This document shows, one piece after another, positions 33,898 to 43,278 of a stretch of DNA of 64,000 bases. The first letter of the stretch is position 1; every line of letters starts with the position of its first letter. Source of the DNA: Empedobacter brevis_A. GTDB taxonomy: Bacteria; Bacteroidota; Bacteroidia; Flavobacteriales; Weeksellaceae. Below the pieces are notes generated by a model. The model was not told the origin of the DNA, did no database searches, and worked only from the letters and a program-made list of their open reading frames with translations. The stretch lies in contig NZ_CBCPHV010000005.1 in NCBI RefSeq assembly GCF_965118635.1, positions 1-64,000 on the forward strand, in the 5' to 3' direction. The translations under genes and the position numbers were made by a program.

Positions 33898-35070
33898 TTA
33901 TCTTTTACATCTTTTTTGAAGTTGTACTGAGTTTTTTCTTTCTAAATAATTTCTCACAAGTATCATCATAAAAGCTAAGAAACCGAATATAAAGGTTAAC
34001 CACGGTGTATATTGAACTCCTTTTGTCGCAATAATCCAACCACCAACTGTTGTTCCTAATGTAATTCCCAAATTTCCAAAAGAAGTCGCAAGTCTATTTG
34101 CAAATTCTAGTGATTTAGGTGCAGAAGAAATCATATAAGTAGAAGCATTCAAAAAACTTGGTGAATATAAAAATCCCCACAAGCCAATTGTTATAATTAC
34201 AGCTATAGTATTTGTCCCTGAAAAATACAACAGTACTGGAATGAGAATCGTTCCAGATAAAAATAATGCAGTAGTATTCGTTACATTTTTATTTAGCATT
34301 TTCCCCGAAACACGATTCGCAGCAACACCTATAACACCAAATAGAAATAACATATAACTCACCATAGTTCCATCCATTCCTTTCGCTTTGTTCAGGTATT
34401 CAGCAAAATAACTATAAGTAGAAAACCATCCAGCTATCATAAAAAAATTCATTGCAGAACTTGCTATAAATGTAGGTTGAGTTAAAATTTTCAATTGACT
34501 TCCATAAGATTTTTTTTCTGTAATCGGCATCTTTGGAAGACCAAAGTATATTACAAACAAAGCAACTATACTTACAACTGTTTGGGTAACGAATGAATAT
34601 TCCCAAGAAAATTTGCTTGCTAACCAAGTAGCAAACGGTACAGTAGAAACCATTGCTATTGCAATACCACTAAAAACGATACTCATTAATTCATTTTCAT
34701 TTTTCTTATCTCCTTTTGAAACAGCAACCGATAAAGCTGTTGCAATATAAACAGGTTGCAAAAATGCAGGAAGAATTCTAACAAGCATCAATAACCAAAA
34801 AGGAGGAGAAAATGACGATATAATTCCTGTAAGAAGAAAAATAGAAATAGCAGTAACCATTACTTTCTTACGATCAAATCCTGATGTAAATAAAGTCATA
34901 AAAGGTCCTGTCAATGCAATTACTAATGCAAAAACACTTAGCAGTATTCCTGCTTTATCTATTGTGATATTATAATGTTCTGCGATTTGAGGTAAAATAC
35001 CAATAACGCCAAATTCGGTAGTTATGACAGCTATAAACCCTAAGCATCCGATGTATGCATATTTTTTCAT
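33898..35070 (-). CDS. MFS transporter (AraJ/DHA1-like)
   Basis: This 390-residue protein has about twelve membrane helices. The first helix carries FIAVITTEFGVIGILPQIAE, and the loop 2-3 motif appears as SGFDRKKVMV with the preceding TGPFMTLFTS. The architecture fits drug:H+ antiporter-1 family sugar or drug efflux permeases. It is divergently transcribed from an HxlR regulator, with direct repeats between them, so it is probably the regulator's target. Substrate unknown. Confidence 0.87.
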   Translation of the reverse strand: MKKYAYIGCLGFIAVITTEFGVIGILPQIAEHYNITIDKAGILLSVFALVIALTGPFMTLFTSGFDRKKVMVTAISIFLLTGIISSFSPPFWLLMLVRILPAFLQPVYIATALSVAVSKGDKKNENELMSIVFSGIAIAMVSTVPFATWLASKFSWEYSFVTQTVVSIVALFVIYFGLPKMPITEKKSYGSQLKILTQPTFIASSAMNFFMIAGWFSTYSYFAEYLNKAKGMDGTMVSYMLFLFGVIGVAANRVSGKMLNKNVTNTTALFLSGTILIPVLLYFSGTNTIAVIITIGLWGFLYSPSFLNASTYMISSAPKSLEFANRLATSFGNLGITLGTTVGGWIIATKGVQYTPWLTFIFGFLAFMMILVRNYLERKNSVQLQKRCKR

Positions 35071-35108
35071 TTGATAAATTGTTTTGTATTACAGCAGCCA
35101 AAATTATC

Positions 35109-35166
35109 GGGTAATAACTAAATTTGTACTGTACACATCTAATTGTAGGGTACTAACAAATTTGTA
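35109..35166. promoter_or_regulatory. Direct repeats in the MFS/HxlR divergent region (candidate operator)
   Basis: GGGTAATAACTAAATTTGTA (35109-35128) is repeated with small changes as GGGTACTAACAAATTTGTA (35148-35166). The second copy contains the palindrome ACAAATTTGT. The repeats fill the 100-bp divergent space and end four bases before the HxlR start, fitting an autoregulatory operator. Confidence 0.55.
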
Positions 35167-35170
35167 AGTA

Positions 35171-35545
35171 ATGGGAAAAAGAAAAGAAAATTCAACCAAT
35201 ATGTTGAACGAGAATTATATAATGGAAAGCTGTAATCTAACATATGCTGTATGCAAAATTGGAGGTCGATGGAAATTACTAATTCTATGCAAATTAGAAA
35301 ACGGAAAATTACGTTTCAGTGAATTACGTAAAGAAATTAATTGTATAACAGAACGTATGCTTACTCTACAACTTCGTGAATTAGAAAAAGAAGGATTAGT
35401 AAAAAGAACTGTCTATGCAGAAGTTCCTCCGAGAGTTGATTATGAACTAACAGACATTGCGAAAGAATTAGTTCCTATATGGAATCAATTAAGTCAATGG
35501 GGAGCAAAACACAAAGAATTAATTCTTAAATCAACAAAAGAATAA
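35171..35545 (+). CDS. HxlR-family transcriptional regulator
   Basis: This winged-helix regulator of 124 residues has CNLTYAVCKIGGRWKLLILC, LRFSELRKEINCITERMLTL and the wing GLVKRTVYAEVPPRVDYELT in the standard HxlR order. Some family members sense quinones or aldehydes through cysteines. Here Cys residues stand before and after the first helix (CNLTYAVC), as in redox-sensing HxlR/YodB-type proteins, but the mechanism is not established. It probably controls the divergent MFS gene and itself. Internal ATGs (for example at 35201) are alternative starts. Confidence 0.9.
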   Translation: MGKRKENSTNMLNENYIMESCNLTYAVCKIGGRWKLLILCKLENGKLRFSELRKEINCITERMLTLQLRELEKEGLVKRTVYAEVPPRVDYELTDIAKELVPIWNQLSQWGAKHKELILKSTKE

Positions 35546-35652
35546 TCTCTGAATTATTTTAGAAAAAAGTTTCCAATCTTTTGGTAACAAAAAATAAATA
35601 ATTGCTTTATTATTAATTATTTCTCTTCTACATTTGACAAAATTTTTAAGTT

Positions 35653-36420
35653 TTGGAAATCGAGATCCTATTCTATTTATGTTTAACAGCTTTTTGCGCT
35701 GGTTTCATCGACTCTATTGTAGGAGGCGGCGGATTAATACAAACACCTTTATCTCTTGCTTTTTTACCAAGTTTGCCTGTTTCTGTGGTAATTGGAACAT
35801 TAAAAATTCCTGCATTCAGCGGGACAGCAATTGCAACTTCTCAGTATTTGAAAAAAGTAAAAATAGACTGGAAACTCTTTGCCATTATGGCTTTATGCGC
35901 TTTTGTTTCTGCATTTTTAGGATCACAATTACTAACGGTTATCAACAACGATTTTATGAAACCCGTTTTGTTAATCATCTTGATTATTTTGGCAATTTAC
36001 ACGATTTTCAAAAAAGATTTTGGACAAGCAACCGAACGAAAAATACCTTATCACATTGCAATTATCAATGGTTGCATTGTTAGTATAATAGTTGGTTTTT
36101 ACGATGGTTTTATTGGCCCAGCAACAGGAACTTTCTTTATTTTAGGATTTGTAACGCTTCTTGGAATGGATTTTTTAAAAGCTAATACAAATGCAAAACT
36201 TATTAATCTAGCAACTAATTTCGGTTCTATTTGTTTGTTTTTGATAAAAGGACAAATCATCTGGAAAATAGCTTTACCAATGGCTTTATTCAATGCTTTA
36301 GGAGGTTTTGTTGGAGCGAAATTGGCCATTAACAAAGGAAATAAATTTATTCGTTACTTATTTATTTTGGTAATCCTACTCTCAATTTGTAGATTTGGTT
36401 ACGAAGTAATTTTCAAGTAA
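35653..36420 (+). CDS. TauE/SafE-family sulfite or anion exporter
   Basis: This 255-residue membrane protein has about eight helices. The hallmark first motif FIDSIVGGGGLIQTPLSLAF follows residue 17, and the second, DGFIGPATGTFFILGF, lies in the second half; together they make the duplicated TauE/SafE fold. The start is TTG at 35653: an in-frame stop (35647-35649) lies just upstream and no ATG comes before the first helix. The downstream hypothetical gene starts directly after its stop. Substrate unknown; family members move sulfite, sulfoacetate or other organic anions. Confidence 0.87.
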   Translation: MEIEILFYLCLTAFCAGFIDSIVGGGGLIQTPLSLAFLPSLPVSVVIGTLKIPAFSGTAIATSQYLKKVKIDWKLFAIMALCAFVSAFLGSQLLTVINNDFMKPVLLIILIILAIYTIFKKDFGQATERKIPYHIAIINGCIVSIIVGFYDGFIGPATGTFFILGFVTLLGMDFLKANTNAKLINLATNFGSICLFLIKGQIIWKIALPMALFNALGGFVGAKLAINKGNKFIRYLFILVILLSICRFGYEVIFK

Positions 36421-37206
36421 ATGAAACCCATTTTTTCAATTATTCTCTTTTCAGTTTTCACCAATTTATTCGCTCAAAAATTTGAGTTAAAAGATTCGAT
36501 TTTGCTCGAAAATAAAACAATCAAATGGATTGATACTGATATTAATAATTCAATTTATTTGATTTCTGATACAAAAATTGAAAAAAGATTTCAATCAAAA
36601 AGAAGTAAAAAAGTTGATCTAAAAAATATAATTACTTCTGTTGATGCAAATAATCCACTTCGTTTTTATATTTATTCAAATTTTAATCAACTCGCTATTT
36701 TAGACGAAGATCTGAATCCTATACAAGATATGATTCAACTAAAATCAACCGATTTTATGCCAGTTGCTCTAAAAGTTGTTGACAATCAATTTTGTTGGTT
36801 TTATGATATCATCGGAAATAAACTGATGTATTTTAATTATCAATTGCAAAAACCAATTTTAAGTTCGAAGCAAATCTATCTAAAAAATAAGGATCAATCC
36901 ATCGATAAAATTCATATTTACAAAAATTTTGTCTATTTAAAAGGAAAGAAAACGATTTACATTTACGATGATTTTGGGAACTTTAAATCCAATTTTGAAT
37001 TAGATACAGAAAATCAGCCTTTCTATTTTTATAAAGATGTTATTTTTTATATAAAAAACAATACATTAATATCGATAAATATAAATTCTAGAGTTTCTAC
37101 AAACTTTATTGAATTAAGCAACATAAAAAGTTTAGCTTTTAACGAAACAAATTTTTATACACTTGACAATAACAATAAAGTAAACATTTATGAAATCATA
37201 AACTAA
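36421..37206 (+). CDS. Secreted hypothetical protein, beta-propeller-like
   Basis: This 261-residue protein has a signal peptide ending in NLFAQ (residue about 18). The rest is a run of short beta strands with recurring aromatic and Asn-rich turns (LRFYIYSNFNQLAILDEDLN; FVYLKGKKTIYIYDDFGNF), which looks like a beta-propeller. I do not recognise a named family. Its ATG touches the stop of the TauE gene, so the two are co-translated, though exporter and propeller need not act together. Confidence 0.7.
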   Translation: MKPIFSIILFSVFTNLFAQKFELKDSILLENKTIKWIDTDINNSIYLISDTKIEKRFQSKRSKKVDLKNIITSVDANNPLRFYIYSNFNQLAILDEDLNPIQDMIQLKSTDFMPVALKVVDNQFCWFYDIIGNKLMYFNYQLQKPILSSKQIYLKNKDQSIDKIHIYKNFVYLKGKKTIYIYDDFGNFKSNFELDTENQPFYFYKDVIFYIKNNTLISININSRVSTNFIELSNIKSLAFNETNFYTLDNNNKVNIYEIIN

Positions 37207-37257
37207 AAGTCATTAATCCGAAATTTAAACCATTATTAATACAATGAGCTTTTTTTA
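37205..37257 (+). terminator. Possible terminator after the propeller-like gene
   Basis: AAAAGTCATT near 37205 pairs with AATGAGCTTTT (37243-37253) with one bulged base and a long loop, followed by a T run. It is weaker than the other terminators here. Confidence 0.4.
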
Positions 37258-37356
37258 TTCTTTAAAAATTAGTCCAGCAAATAGAATAAGACATATAAAT
37301 CAATCAGAATAATTTTTTTCTAAAAAAAGTTTTTTCTATGGGTTGCACACTCAGAT

Positions 37357-37388
37357 TTTGTTTTGAAAATTAAGCTTTAGTATATTTG
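37357..37388 (+). promoter_or_regulatory. Promoter of the deoxynucleoside kinase
   Basis: TTTG (37357-37360), a 20-bp spacer and TATATTTG (37381-37388) match the Bacteroidota consensus TTTG/TANNTTTG. Confidence 0.7.
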
Positions 37389-37410
37389 CAAACGTTAAAA
37401 TAATTGGAAA

Positions 37411-38025
37411 ATGCATATCGCCATCGCCGGAAATATTGGAGCAGGTAAAACTACTCTAACAAAACTTTTAGCAAAACAATACAACTGGACAGCTCAGTTT
37501 GAAGATGTAGAAATGAATCCTTATTTGGATGATTTTTACAATGATATGGAAAAATGGGCTTTCAATCTTCAGATTTACTTTTTAGGAAGTCGTTTTAATC
37601 AAGTAAAAGAGATTAGAGAAAGTGGTAAAGACATTATCCAAGATCGTACGATCTACGAAGATGCTCACATTTTTGCGAGTAACTTAAATGATATGGGGCT
37701 TTTATCTACACGAGATTACAATAATTATTTGCGTGTATTTAACTTGATGACAAGTTTCGTAGAAGCACCAGATTTACTGATTTATCTAAAAGCTTCTATT
37801 CCTACATTGGTCGCACAAATCCAAAAACGTGGTCGCGATTATGAGAATTCTATTAGTATTGATTATTTAAGTCGATTAAATGAGAAATATGACAAATGGA
37901 TTTCTAATTACAAAGAAGGAAATGTCTTGGTAATTGATGTTGATAATTTGGATTTTGTTGAAAATAAAGAAGATTTAGGTCTTATCTTCGACAAAATAGA
38001 AGGAGAAATTAATGGACTTTTTTAG
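37411..38025 (+). CDS. Deoxynucleoside kinase
   Basis: This 204-residue enzyme of the dNK/dGK/dCK family phosphorylates deoxynucleosides for salvage. The P-loop IAIAGNIGAGKTTLTKLLAK lies at residues 3-22. The segment MEKWAFNLQIYFLGSRFNQV is the substrate-helix signature, and the DRT motif appears in IIQDRTIYEDAHIFA. The LID-type region is QKRGRDYENSISIDYLSRLN. Which base is preferred is not predictable. It has its own promoter and is followed by a terminator at 38051-38081. Confidence 0.92.
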   Translation: MHIAIAGNIGAGKTTLTKLLAKQYNWTAQFEDVEMNPYLDDFYNDMEKWAFNLQIYFLGSRFNQVKEIRESGKDIIQDRTIYEDAHIFASNLNDMGLLSTRDYNNYLRVFNLMTSFVEAPDLLIYLKASIPTLVAQIQKRGRDYENSISIDYLSRLNEKYDKWISNYKEGNVLVIDVDNLDFVENKEDLGLIFDKIEGEINGLF

Positions 38026-38050
38026 TTCATCAAAATATAGTAACTTGCAT

Positions 38051-38081
38051 GGCTTGATTAATAAAATATCAAGCCTTTTTT
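38051..38081 (+). terminator. Terminator of the deoxynucleoside kinase
   Basis: GGCTTGAT (38051-38058) pairs with ATCAAGCC (38068-38075), followed by six T. Confidence 0.85.
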
Positions 38082-38094
38082 GTGAAAAATAATT

Positions 38095-39051
38095 ATGGAA
38101 AATAAAAATTTACTGAAGGGCGTTTTGTTTGTCGCAATGGGCTCTAGTTTTTATGGAATGTTAGCAACTTTTGTGAAAGTTGCCTATGATCAGGGCTATA
38201 CGACAGCAGAAGTTACCGCTTCTCAATTCGTTTTAGGAATTATCATTTTAGGAATTATTAATTTTGTTATGTCTAAAATAAACAAAAATATTCCTGCAAT
38301 AAAACCAGAAGATAAAAAAAGACTTATGCTAGCTGGAACTTCGCTAGGATTTACAAGTTTGTTTTATTATTTATCTGTACAATATATCAATGTTTCGATT
38401 GCAATTGTATTATTAATGCAAACAGTATGGTTAAGTATTTTGGTAGAAAGTGTGATGAATAAAAAATTCCCTTCTGCCAAAAAATTAGTTGCTATGCTAC
38501 TTGTATTAGCTGGAACTGTTTTAGCTACGAATTTAATCAATCAAGAAATAGAACTTAATCCAAAAGGTTTATTCTGGGGATTCTTAGCAGCTTGTTCTTT
38601 TACAACAACAATGTTTACTTCCAATCGTATTGCAACTTATTTACCACCATATAAAAAGAGTTTATATATGCTTTTTGGAGGAGGAACAATTGTCGCTTTA
38701 TTTGTATTCTTTAGCCAATTAGGTCCTTATTATTTTAGTGGTTTAATGGATTTATACAGAAATTTTTCTGATGATGTAACAAGTATTCATCCTTTGAATT
38801 TTAATATATTCCTAACATGGGGATTGTTCTTATCTCTATTCGGAACAGTGTTGCCTCCTATCTTATTAAACAAAGGTTTTCCAAATACAGGATTAGGATT
38901 AGGAAGTATTGTGTCTTCGATAGAATTACCTGTTTCAGTTACAATGGCTTTTATTGTTTTACATGAACAAGTTCTAGCTATACAATGGACAGGAATCTCG
39001 ATTATAATTTTTGCTATTATAATTTCTAATTTAAATTTCAAGAAAAAATAA
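38095..39051 (+). CDS. EamA/DMT-family transporter
   Basis: This 318-residue membrane protein shows the duplicated EamA fold with about ten helices. The first unit spans GVLFVAMGSSFYGMLATFVK to VLLMQTVWLSILVESVMNKK and the second runs from KGLFWGFLAACSFTTTMFTS to the C-terminal LHEQVLAIQWTGISIIIFAI. The loop between the halves is longer than usual (about residues 190-235). It probably exports a metabolite or drug; the substrate cannot be told. Confidence 0.87.
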   Translation: MENKNLLKGVLFVAMGSSFYGMLATFVKVAYDQGYTTAEVTASQFVLGIIILGIINFVMSKINKNIPAIKPEDKKRLMLAGTSLGFTSLFYYLSVQYINVSIAIVLLMQTVWLSILVESVMNKKFPSAKKLVAMLLVLAGTVLATNLINQEIELNPKGLFWGFLAACSFTTTMFTSNRIATYLPPYKKSLYMLFGGGTIVALFVFFSQLGPYYFSGLMDLYRNFSDDVTSIHPLNFNIFLTWGLFLSLFGTVLPPILLNKGFPNTGLGLGSIVSSIELPVSVTMAFIVLHEQVLAIQWTGISIIIFAIIISNLNFKKK

Positions 39052-39057
39052 TCTAAA

Positions 39058-39086
39058 AAAAAGACCAACAGTTTGTTGGTCTTTTT
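39058..39086. terminator. Bidirectional terminator between EamA and NPP genes
   Basis: A perfect 13-bp stem AAAAAGACCAACA/TGTTGGTCTTTTT with a 3-base loop lies between two convergent genes. Confidence 0.9.
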
Positions 39087-39108
39087 ATTTTCAAATCAAA
39101 TTACTTAA

Positions 39109-40377
39109 TTACTTCACTAAAATTTTAGTCGCCAATTGATTTGATCCATCAATCTTGTCTTGAATTGGTAAGTCTAATAATTCAGCTAACATTGGATAAA
39201 TTTGCGTGTTTGGAAATACTTTAATTTCTTTTGCTTTTTTTATATTTGGTCCCCAAGCGATAAAAGTAGCTTTCATTTCTGGTGTTTCTTTAACAAGAAA
39301 TCCATGTGAGCCTTTAGGTGCATTTTTATTTGAAAAATAATTTGGTGCATGCGCTATCAAAATAATATCTCCAATACGATTATAGCGATCATTTTTTGCA
39401 TTAAAATGATATTTAGACGGAACATTTGTTGTTTTATACACTTCAAATGTATTGTTTTTAGCCGCTTTTATTTCTTTGTAAATTGACTCGATATCATTTT
39501 TATCATTCACATATAAGCTTACATAAGAACCATTTGAAGCAACCTTTACTTTCTCATCATCTATTTTTATTGGTAGCTTTAATGGATTTTCGTCATCGAT
39601 TTTTGTCATTCCATGATCGGAAACAAAAACAAAATTCACTTTCAAACCTGTTTTCTCAACAGCATCATTCAATTTTTTGACAGATTCATCTACAAAATGT
39701 ACTGCTTCTCTTGTTTCTTTTGCATCTGGCCCAAAAGAATGTCCAGCATGATCTACTTCTGGTAAATAAAATGTGATTAAATGTGGACGTTTTTCCGCTG
39801 GTAATTCTAACCAATTTACAACTTGTTGTATACGATAATCAATCGGTGATTTTTCAGAATATTTATATGAATAAGTTGGATACATTCCATTAATTGGCGC
39901 TTCAGAACCTGGCCAATAATAACATGCAGCTAACATTTTGTTTTGTTCTGCAAGATTCCAAATCGGAGTTCCACCATACCATTTTGGGTTAATTATAGCA
40001 TTTCTATTTCCCAAAGAATAACGTTCTCCTGTCATTCTATCATACATATTATTCCCTACTAAACCATGATGAATTGGTGTTAAACCTGTAACAATTGTAT
40101 AATGGTTAGGAAAAGTAACAGATGGAAAAGATGGATACATTGCATCAGCTTTAACTCCATTTTTAGCAAATTCCATTAAGTTTTTTGCTTCATGCTTTTC
40201 TGCATAATCATAACGAAAACCATCTGCTGAGATTAAGATAACATAAGGTTTATCTTGTTGTTTGATATCATTTATGCGATTTTCAATTACAATTTGTTCT
40301 TCGATTTCTTGTGCATTTGTTGAAACAGAAACAGTTAAAACAATTGCAGAAAATAGACTAAGTATTGTTTTTTTCAT
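39109..40377 (-). CDS. Secreted nucleotide pyrophosphatase/phosphodiesterase (alkaline phosphatase superfamily)
   Basis: This 422-residue exported zinc enzyme has a signal peptide (ending near VSTNAQE). The metal and nucleophile motifs of the NPP family are present: VILISADGFRYDYAEK (first Asp), the threonine nucleophile in PSFPSVTFPNHYTIVTG, YLPEVDHAGHSFGPDA and FVFVSDHGMTKI, plus the late GSHGF histidine. It should cleave phosphodiesters such as nucleotides in the periplasm. It is monocistronic, facing the EamA gene across a shared terminator. Confidence 0.92.
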   Translation of the reverse strand: MKKTILSLFSAIVLTVSVSTNAQEIEEQIVIENRINDIKQQDKPYVILISADGFRYDYAEKHEAKNLMEFAKNGVKADAMYPSFPSVTFPNHYTIVTGLTPIHHGLVGNNMYDRMTGERYSLGNRNAIINPKWYGGTPIWNLAEQNKMLAACYYWPGSEAPINGMYPTYSYKYSEKSPIDYRIQQVVNWLELPAEKRPHLITFYLPEVDHAGHSFGPDAKETREAVHFVDESVKKLNDAVEKTGLKVNFVFVSDHGMTKIDDENPLKLPIKIDDEKVKVASNGSYVSLYVNDKNDIESIYKEIKAAKNNTFEVYKTTNVPSKYHFNAKNDRYNRIGDIILIAHAPNYFSNKNAPKGSHGFLVKETPEMKATFIAWGPNIKKAKEIKVFPNTQIYPMLAELLDLPIQDKIDGSNQLATKILVK

Positions 40378-40444
40378 GTTTCAAATTTAGAAAGTTTTAG
40401 TCTTTGAACGAATTAAAAAAATATCAAATATTTATGTAAAATAA

Positions 40445-40474
40445 AAAAACTGATTTATTTATAAATCAGTTTTT
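40445..40474 (-). terminator. Terminator of the phytochrome operon
   Basis: The stem AAAAACTGATTTAT/ATAAATCAGTTTTT lies just past the heme oxygenase stop on the minus strand. Confidence 0.85.
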
Positions 40475-40481
40475 ATATGTT

Positions 40482-41036
40482 TTATGCAAAACTTATCAAA
40501 TCTTCATAAGCTTTTTTAGCTCCTTTAAAAACTTGTTGATGTTCTTCTTCTGTTGTGAATTCTTGATTGATGTATGCGATGAATGTTTTCCAAATTTTAC
40601 CTAGATTTTCACCATAATGCCCAAAATAATTGAAACTTTTATTTTCTAGAAAAGGATATTTTTTCAATGTTTTAGCTATAACATTTCCTCCAAGCATAGA
40701 TCCTTCTATAACGTATAAAGCACCAATAGCTTCGGCTCTACTTTGAAGTTCATATTGTTTTAGTTCATCTAACTTTTCTAAACCTAATTCTTCGATGTCT
40801 TTTTCGATTAAAGACAGTTTATTTAATTTTGTTAAAGCAAGGTTTTCAAAATCTTTATCATTCAAAAATTGTTTGATTGAATCTTCATATGATTTTAAAA
40901 ATAAATGATTAACCTGCAACATTTTATAATAATTTTTATCTGTAAAAGTGCTGTTAAATAATTTATTTGACTCTAACTTATCTTCAATTTCTTTATGATA
41001 AATCGCTGTTTTTTCTTTTAAATAATCAGATAGCAT
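40482..41036 (-). CDS. Heme oxygenase (biliverdin-producing, BphO-like)
   Basis: This 184-residue helical protein has the proximal heme histidine as His14 in LKEKTAIYHKEIEDKLES. The distal glycine-bearing helix is GALYVIEGSMLGGNVIAKTL, typical of bacterial HemO/BphO proteins. It opens heme to biliverdin, the chromophore of bacteriophytochromes. Its start overlaps the end of the phytochrome kinase gene by 11 bp, so the two are translationally coupled and supply apoprotein and pigment together. No reductase partner is seen nearby. Confidence 0.9.
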   Translation of the reverse strand: MLSDYLKEKTAIYHKEIEDKLESNKLFNSTFTDKNYYKMLQVNHLFLKSYEDSIKQFLNDKDFENLALTKLNKLSLIEKDIEELGLEKLDELKQYELQSRAEAIGALYVIEGSMLGGNVIAKTLKKYPFLENKSFNYFGHYGENLGKIWKTFIAYINQEFTTEEEHQQVFKGAKKAYEDLISFA

Positions 41037-43218
41037 TTATTCGATTTTTTTTAAATGTCAATACAAAAACCGTTCCTTCATTAATTTTACTTTCGAAAGA
41101 AATATCACCATTCATTCTTTCCATCATTCTATGTGCAATAGAAAGTCCTACTCCATTTCCAGAAATATTCCCAGTATTAGACATTCTACTAAATAACTTA
41201 AACATTTTGTTATAATCCTCTTTTTTTATTCCAATTCCGTTATCTTTTACTTTAAAAATAACATCATCATCATTCACTTCAGACCAAATTTTTATTTTAG
41301 GTTGAGAAACTTGTGAAGAATATTTTATAGCATTTCCAATTATATTTAGAAAAACTTCATAAAACATTGTTCTGTCGCCCATAACATTGTGTATTTCTTC
41401 TATCACAACTTCTGTATCACTTGTTTTGTAATACAACAAAACATCGTGTACAATTTTTTCTATAATTGGTTTCGCTTCTACTTTTGAGAATATTATTTCC
41501 GATTTTTTTGCTTTGCTCAATGCTAAAAGATACTGCATCATCTGTGTCATTTGATCTATTTCATCAATAACATTTTTTAGTTGATCGTTTTTTATTTTAT
41601 CTTCTGTTAAGCTTCTTTGCAGCATCTGACAATTCAGTTTCATCACCGTTAAAGGTGTTCGTAAATCGTGAGAAACTGTATAGGTGAAAGAATCTAATTC
41701 GTCATTAATTTCTTTTAGTTGTTCATATAAACTATGAATTTTGAAAGATTGTAAATGAAGTGTTTCTATAATTAATTTTATAACTTCTTTCGCAACATAT
41801 TTTTCTTTATCTAACCAAATAAATGATTTATCCTTAATATTTTCTTGCCAAATATTAAAAGAAGTTCGAGGAGAAAAACTATGTATTTCGTTTCCATTTA
41901 CAACTTCTATCTTTTCTATTTTATTTGGTTCTCCAGCCCAATTAAGAGTTTGAATTTGTTCTTTTTTGAACCAAATAATAAAATGCTCATAAGTTTGATT
42001 CAAGAAACAAAACATTACTCCAGCCGAATTTGAACTAAGATTGAGTTCATCACCATAATCTAAATAAAAAGTATTCGAGGTAAATAAATGTGCAGAATTT
42101 CTTTTGAACGCCCATTCTTTTATTCTCAAAATTTCTTCTTTATCTGGCGTTTCTCCTTCCACATAAACGTCATCAAAATTTACTAATGCAATACCATTTG
42201 CTTTTGTAAGATTAAGAACTTCTTTTAGATTATTGTTCATCGATTGCTGAAGATTTTCTTCTGTTAAAAGATTCTCTTTCAACTTAATCGCTGTTTCATT
42301 GAAATAATTCTGAAATTTTAATCGTTCTGTTGATTTAAAATTTACATAAGTTAATCTTGCTTGGCGCGTTAGTAATTCGGTTTGTAAACGAACTTGATTT
42401 GGAATATATTTTGGCTCAGAATTTTGACATGCAACAATTCCCCATAGTTTTTCATTAATCACTACAGAAATCGAAAAACTTGCTTTACAATTTGCATTTC
42501 GCAAATATTGAAGGTGAATTGGAGAAAGTGCTCTAACAGAAGAATAGCTTAAATTTATTTCTTCTTTTTTAGCTTTTATTAAAGGAATTCTTTCGCTATC
42601 AACATCTGCAACTAAACGACTTTTTTTCTTTAAATATAATTCACGAGCTTGTTTAGGAATATCAAATTCAGGAAAATGCAATCCTATATAAGGCTCCAGT
42701 CCTTCATCTATTTTTTCTGCTATTACAACGCCGCTTCCATCTTCTAAAAATTTATACAACATCACTCTGTCGTAATTAATTAATTTTTTTACAGATGAAA
42801 TTAACGTATCCCAAGCTGCGTCTATAGACTTAGAATAAAGTATTTTTTCGGAAAAATTGTAGTAATCTAGCCTATTTTCAAAGATGATTAATTCTTCCAA
42901 TTCTATATAAATCAATTCGTTGAAATAAAAAGATGTTATATGATATGTTTTAGAATTAATTTCTATGCTATTTCTATAATATTCTCCTTTTTCTAGGCTT
43001 AAAACTTCATCAAAATCAATTTCAAAATTATATAATTGATTGATGTTTTGATTCAATATATTGTCAAAAGAAGTATCAAATAATTCTTCAATATTTTGAG
43101 AATAAAATTCTATATTATGTGATGTTTTATCAATTCCTATCAAATAACCAAAAGGTTGAATTTCGTTTAGAAATTGAATTTCTTCATCCTCACAATTTTT
43201 GATGATTTGGTTGATCAT
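41026..43218 (-). CDS. Bacteriophytochrome histidine kinase
   Basis: This 730-residue red/far-red photoreceptor has PAS, GAF, PHY, HisKA and HATPase domains in order. The biliverdin-binding cysteine is Cys9, in the pattern C(x)3E(x)I...IQPFG. The GAF domain has HFPEFDIPKQARELY (the DIP motif) and SPIHLQYLRN with the pyrrole-water histidine. The PHY tongue carries FSPRTSFNIW (PRxSF). The kinase has SHDLRTPLTVMKLN (phospho-accepting His), NIIGNAIKYSS, DNGIGIKKED and GNGVGLSIAH. No response regulator is encoded beside it. The overlap with heme oxygenase makes a complete photosensor unit. Confidence 0.95.
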   Translation of the reverse strand: MINQIIKNCEDEEIQFLNEIQPFGYLIGIDKTSHNIEFYSQNIEELFDTSFDNILNQNINQLYNFEIDFDEVLSLEKGEYYRNSIEINSKTYHITSFYFNELIYIELEELIIFENRLDYYNFSEKILYSKSIDAAWDTLISSVKKLINYDRVMLYKFLEDGSGVVIAEKIDEGLEPYIGLHFPEFDIPKQARELYLKKKSRLVADVDSERIPLIKAKKEEINLSYSSVRALSPIHLQYLRNANCKASFSISVVINEKLWGIVACQNSEPKYIPNQVRLQTELLTRQARLTYVNFKSTERLKFQNYFNETAIKLKENLLTEENLQQSMNNNLKEVLNLTKANGIALVNFDDVYVEGETPDKEEILRIKEWAFKRNSAHLFTSNTFYLDYGDELNLSSNSAGVMFCFLNQTYEHFIIWFKKEQIQTLNWAGEPNKIEKIEVVNGNEIHSFSPRTSFNIWQENIKDKSFIWLDKEKYVAKEVIKLIIETLHLQSFKIHSLYEQLKEINDELDSFTYTVSHDLRTPLTVMKLNCQMLQRSLTEDKIKNDQLKNVIDEIDQMTQMMQYLLALSKAKKSEIIFSKVEAKPIIEKIVHDVLLYYKTSDTEVVIEEIHNVMGDRTMFYEVFLNIIGNAIKYSSQVSQPKIKIWSEVNDDDVIFKVKDNGIGIKKEDYNKMFKLFSRMSNTGNISGNGVGLSIAHRMMERMNGDISFESKINEGTVFVLTFKKNRINAI

Positions 43219-43278
43219 ATAATGGGTACTTAGAGAGTGATAAAATTAATATAAAATTGATGAAGGTTAAAATTATTT

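Noticed and set aside
35634..36083. 149-codon frame overlapping the TauE gene
   Set aside because: It is Arg/Phe/Cys-rich with no family pattern, while the overlapping frame encodes a clear TauE protein with both signature motifs.
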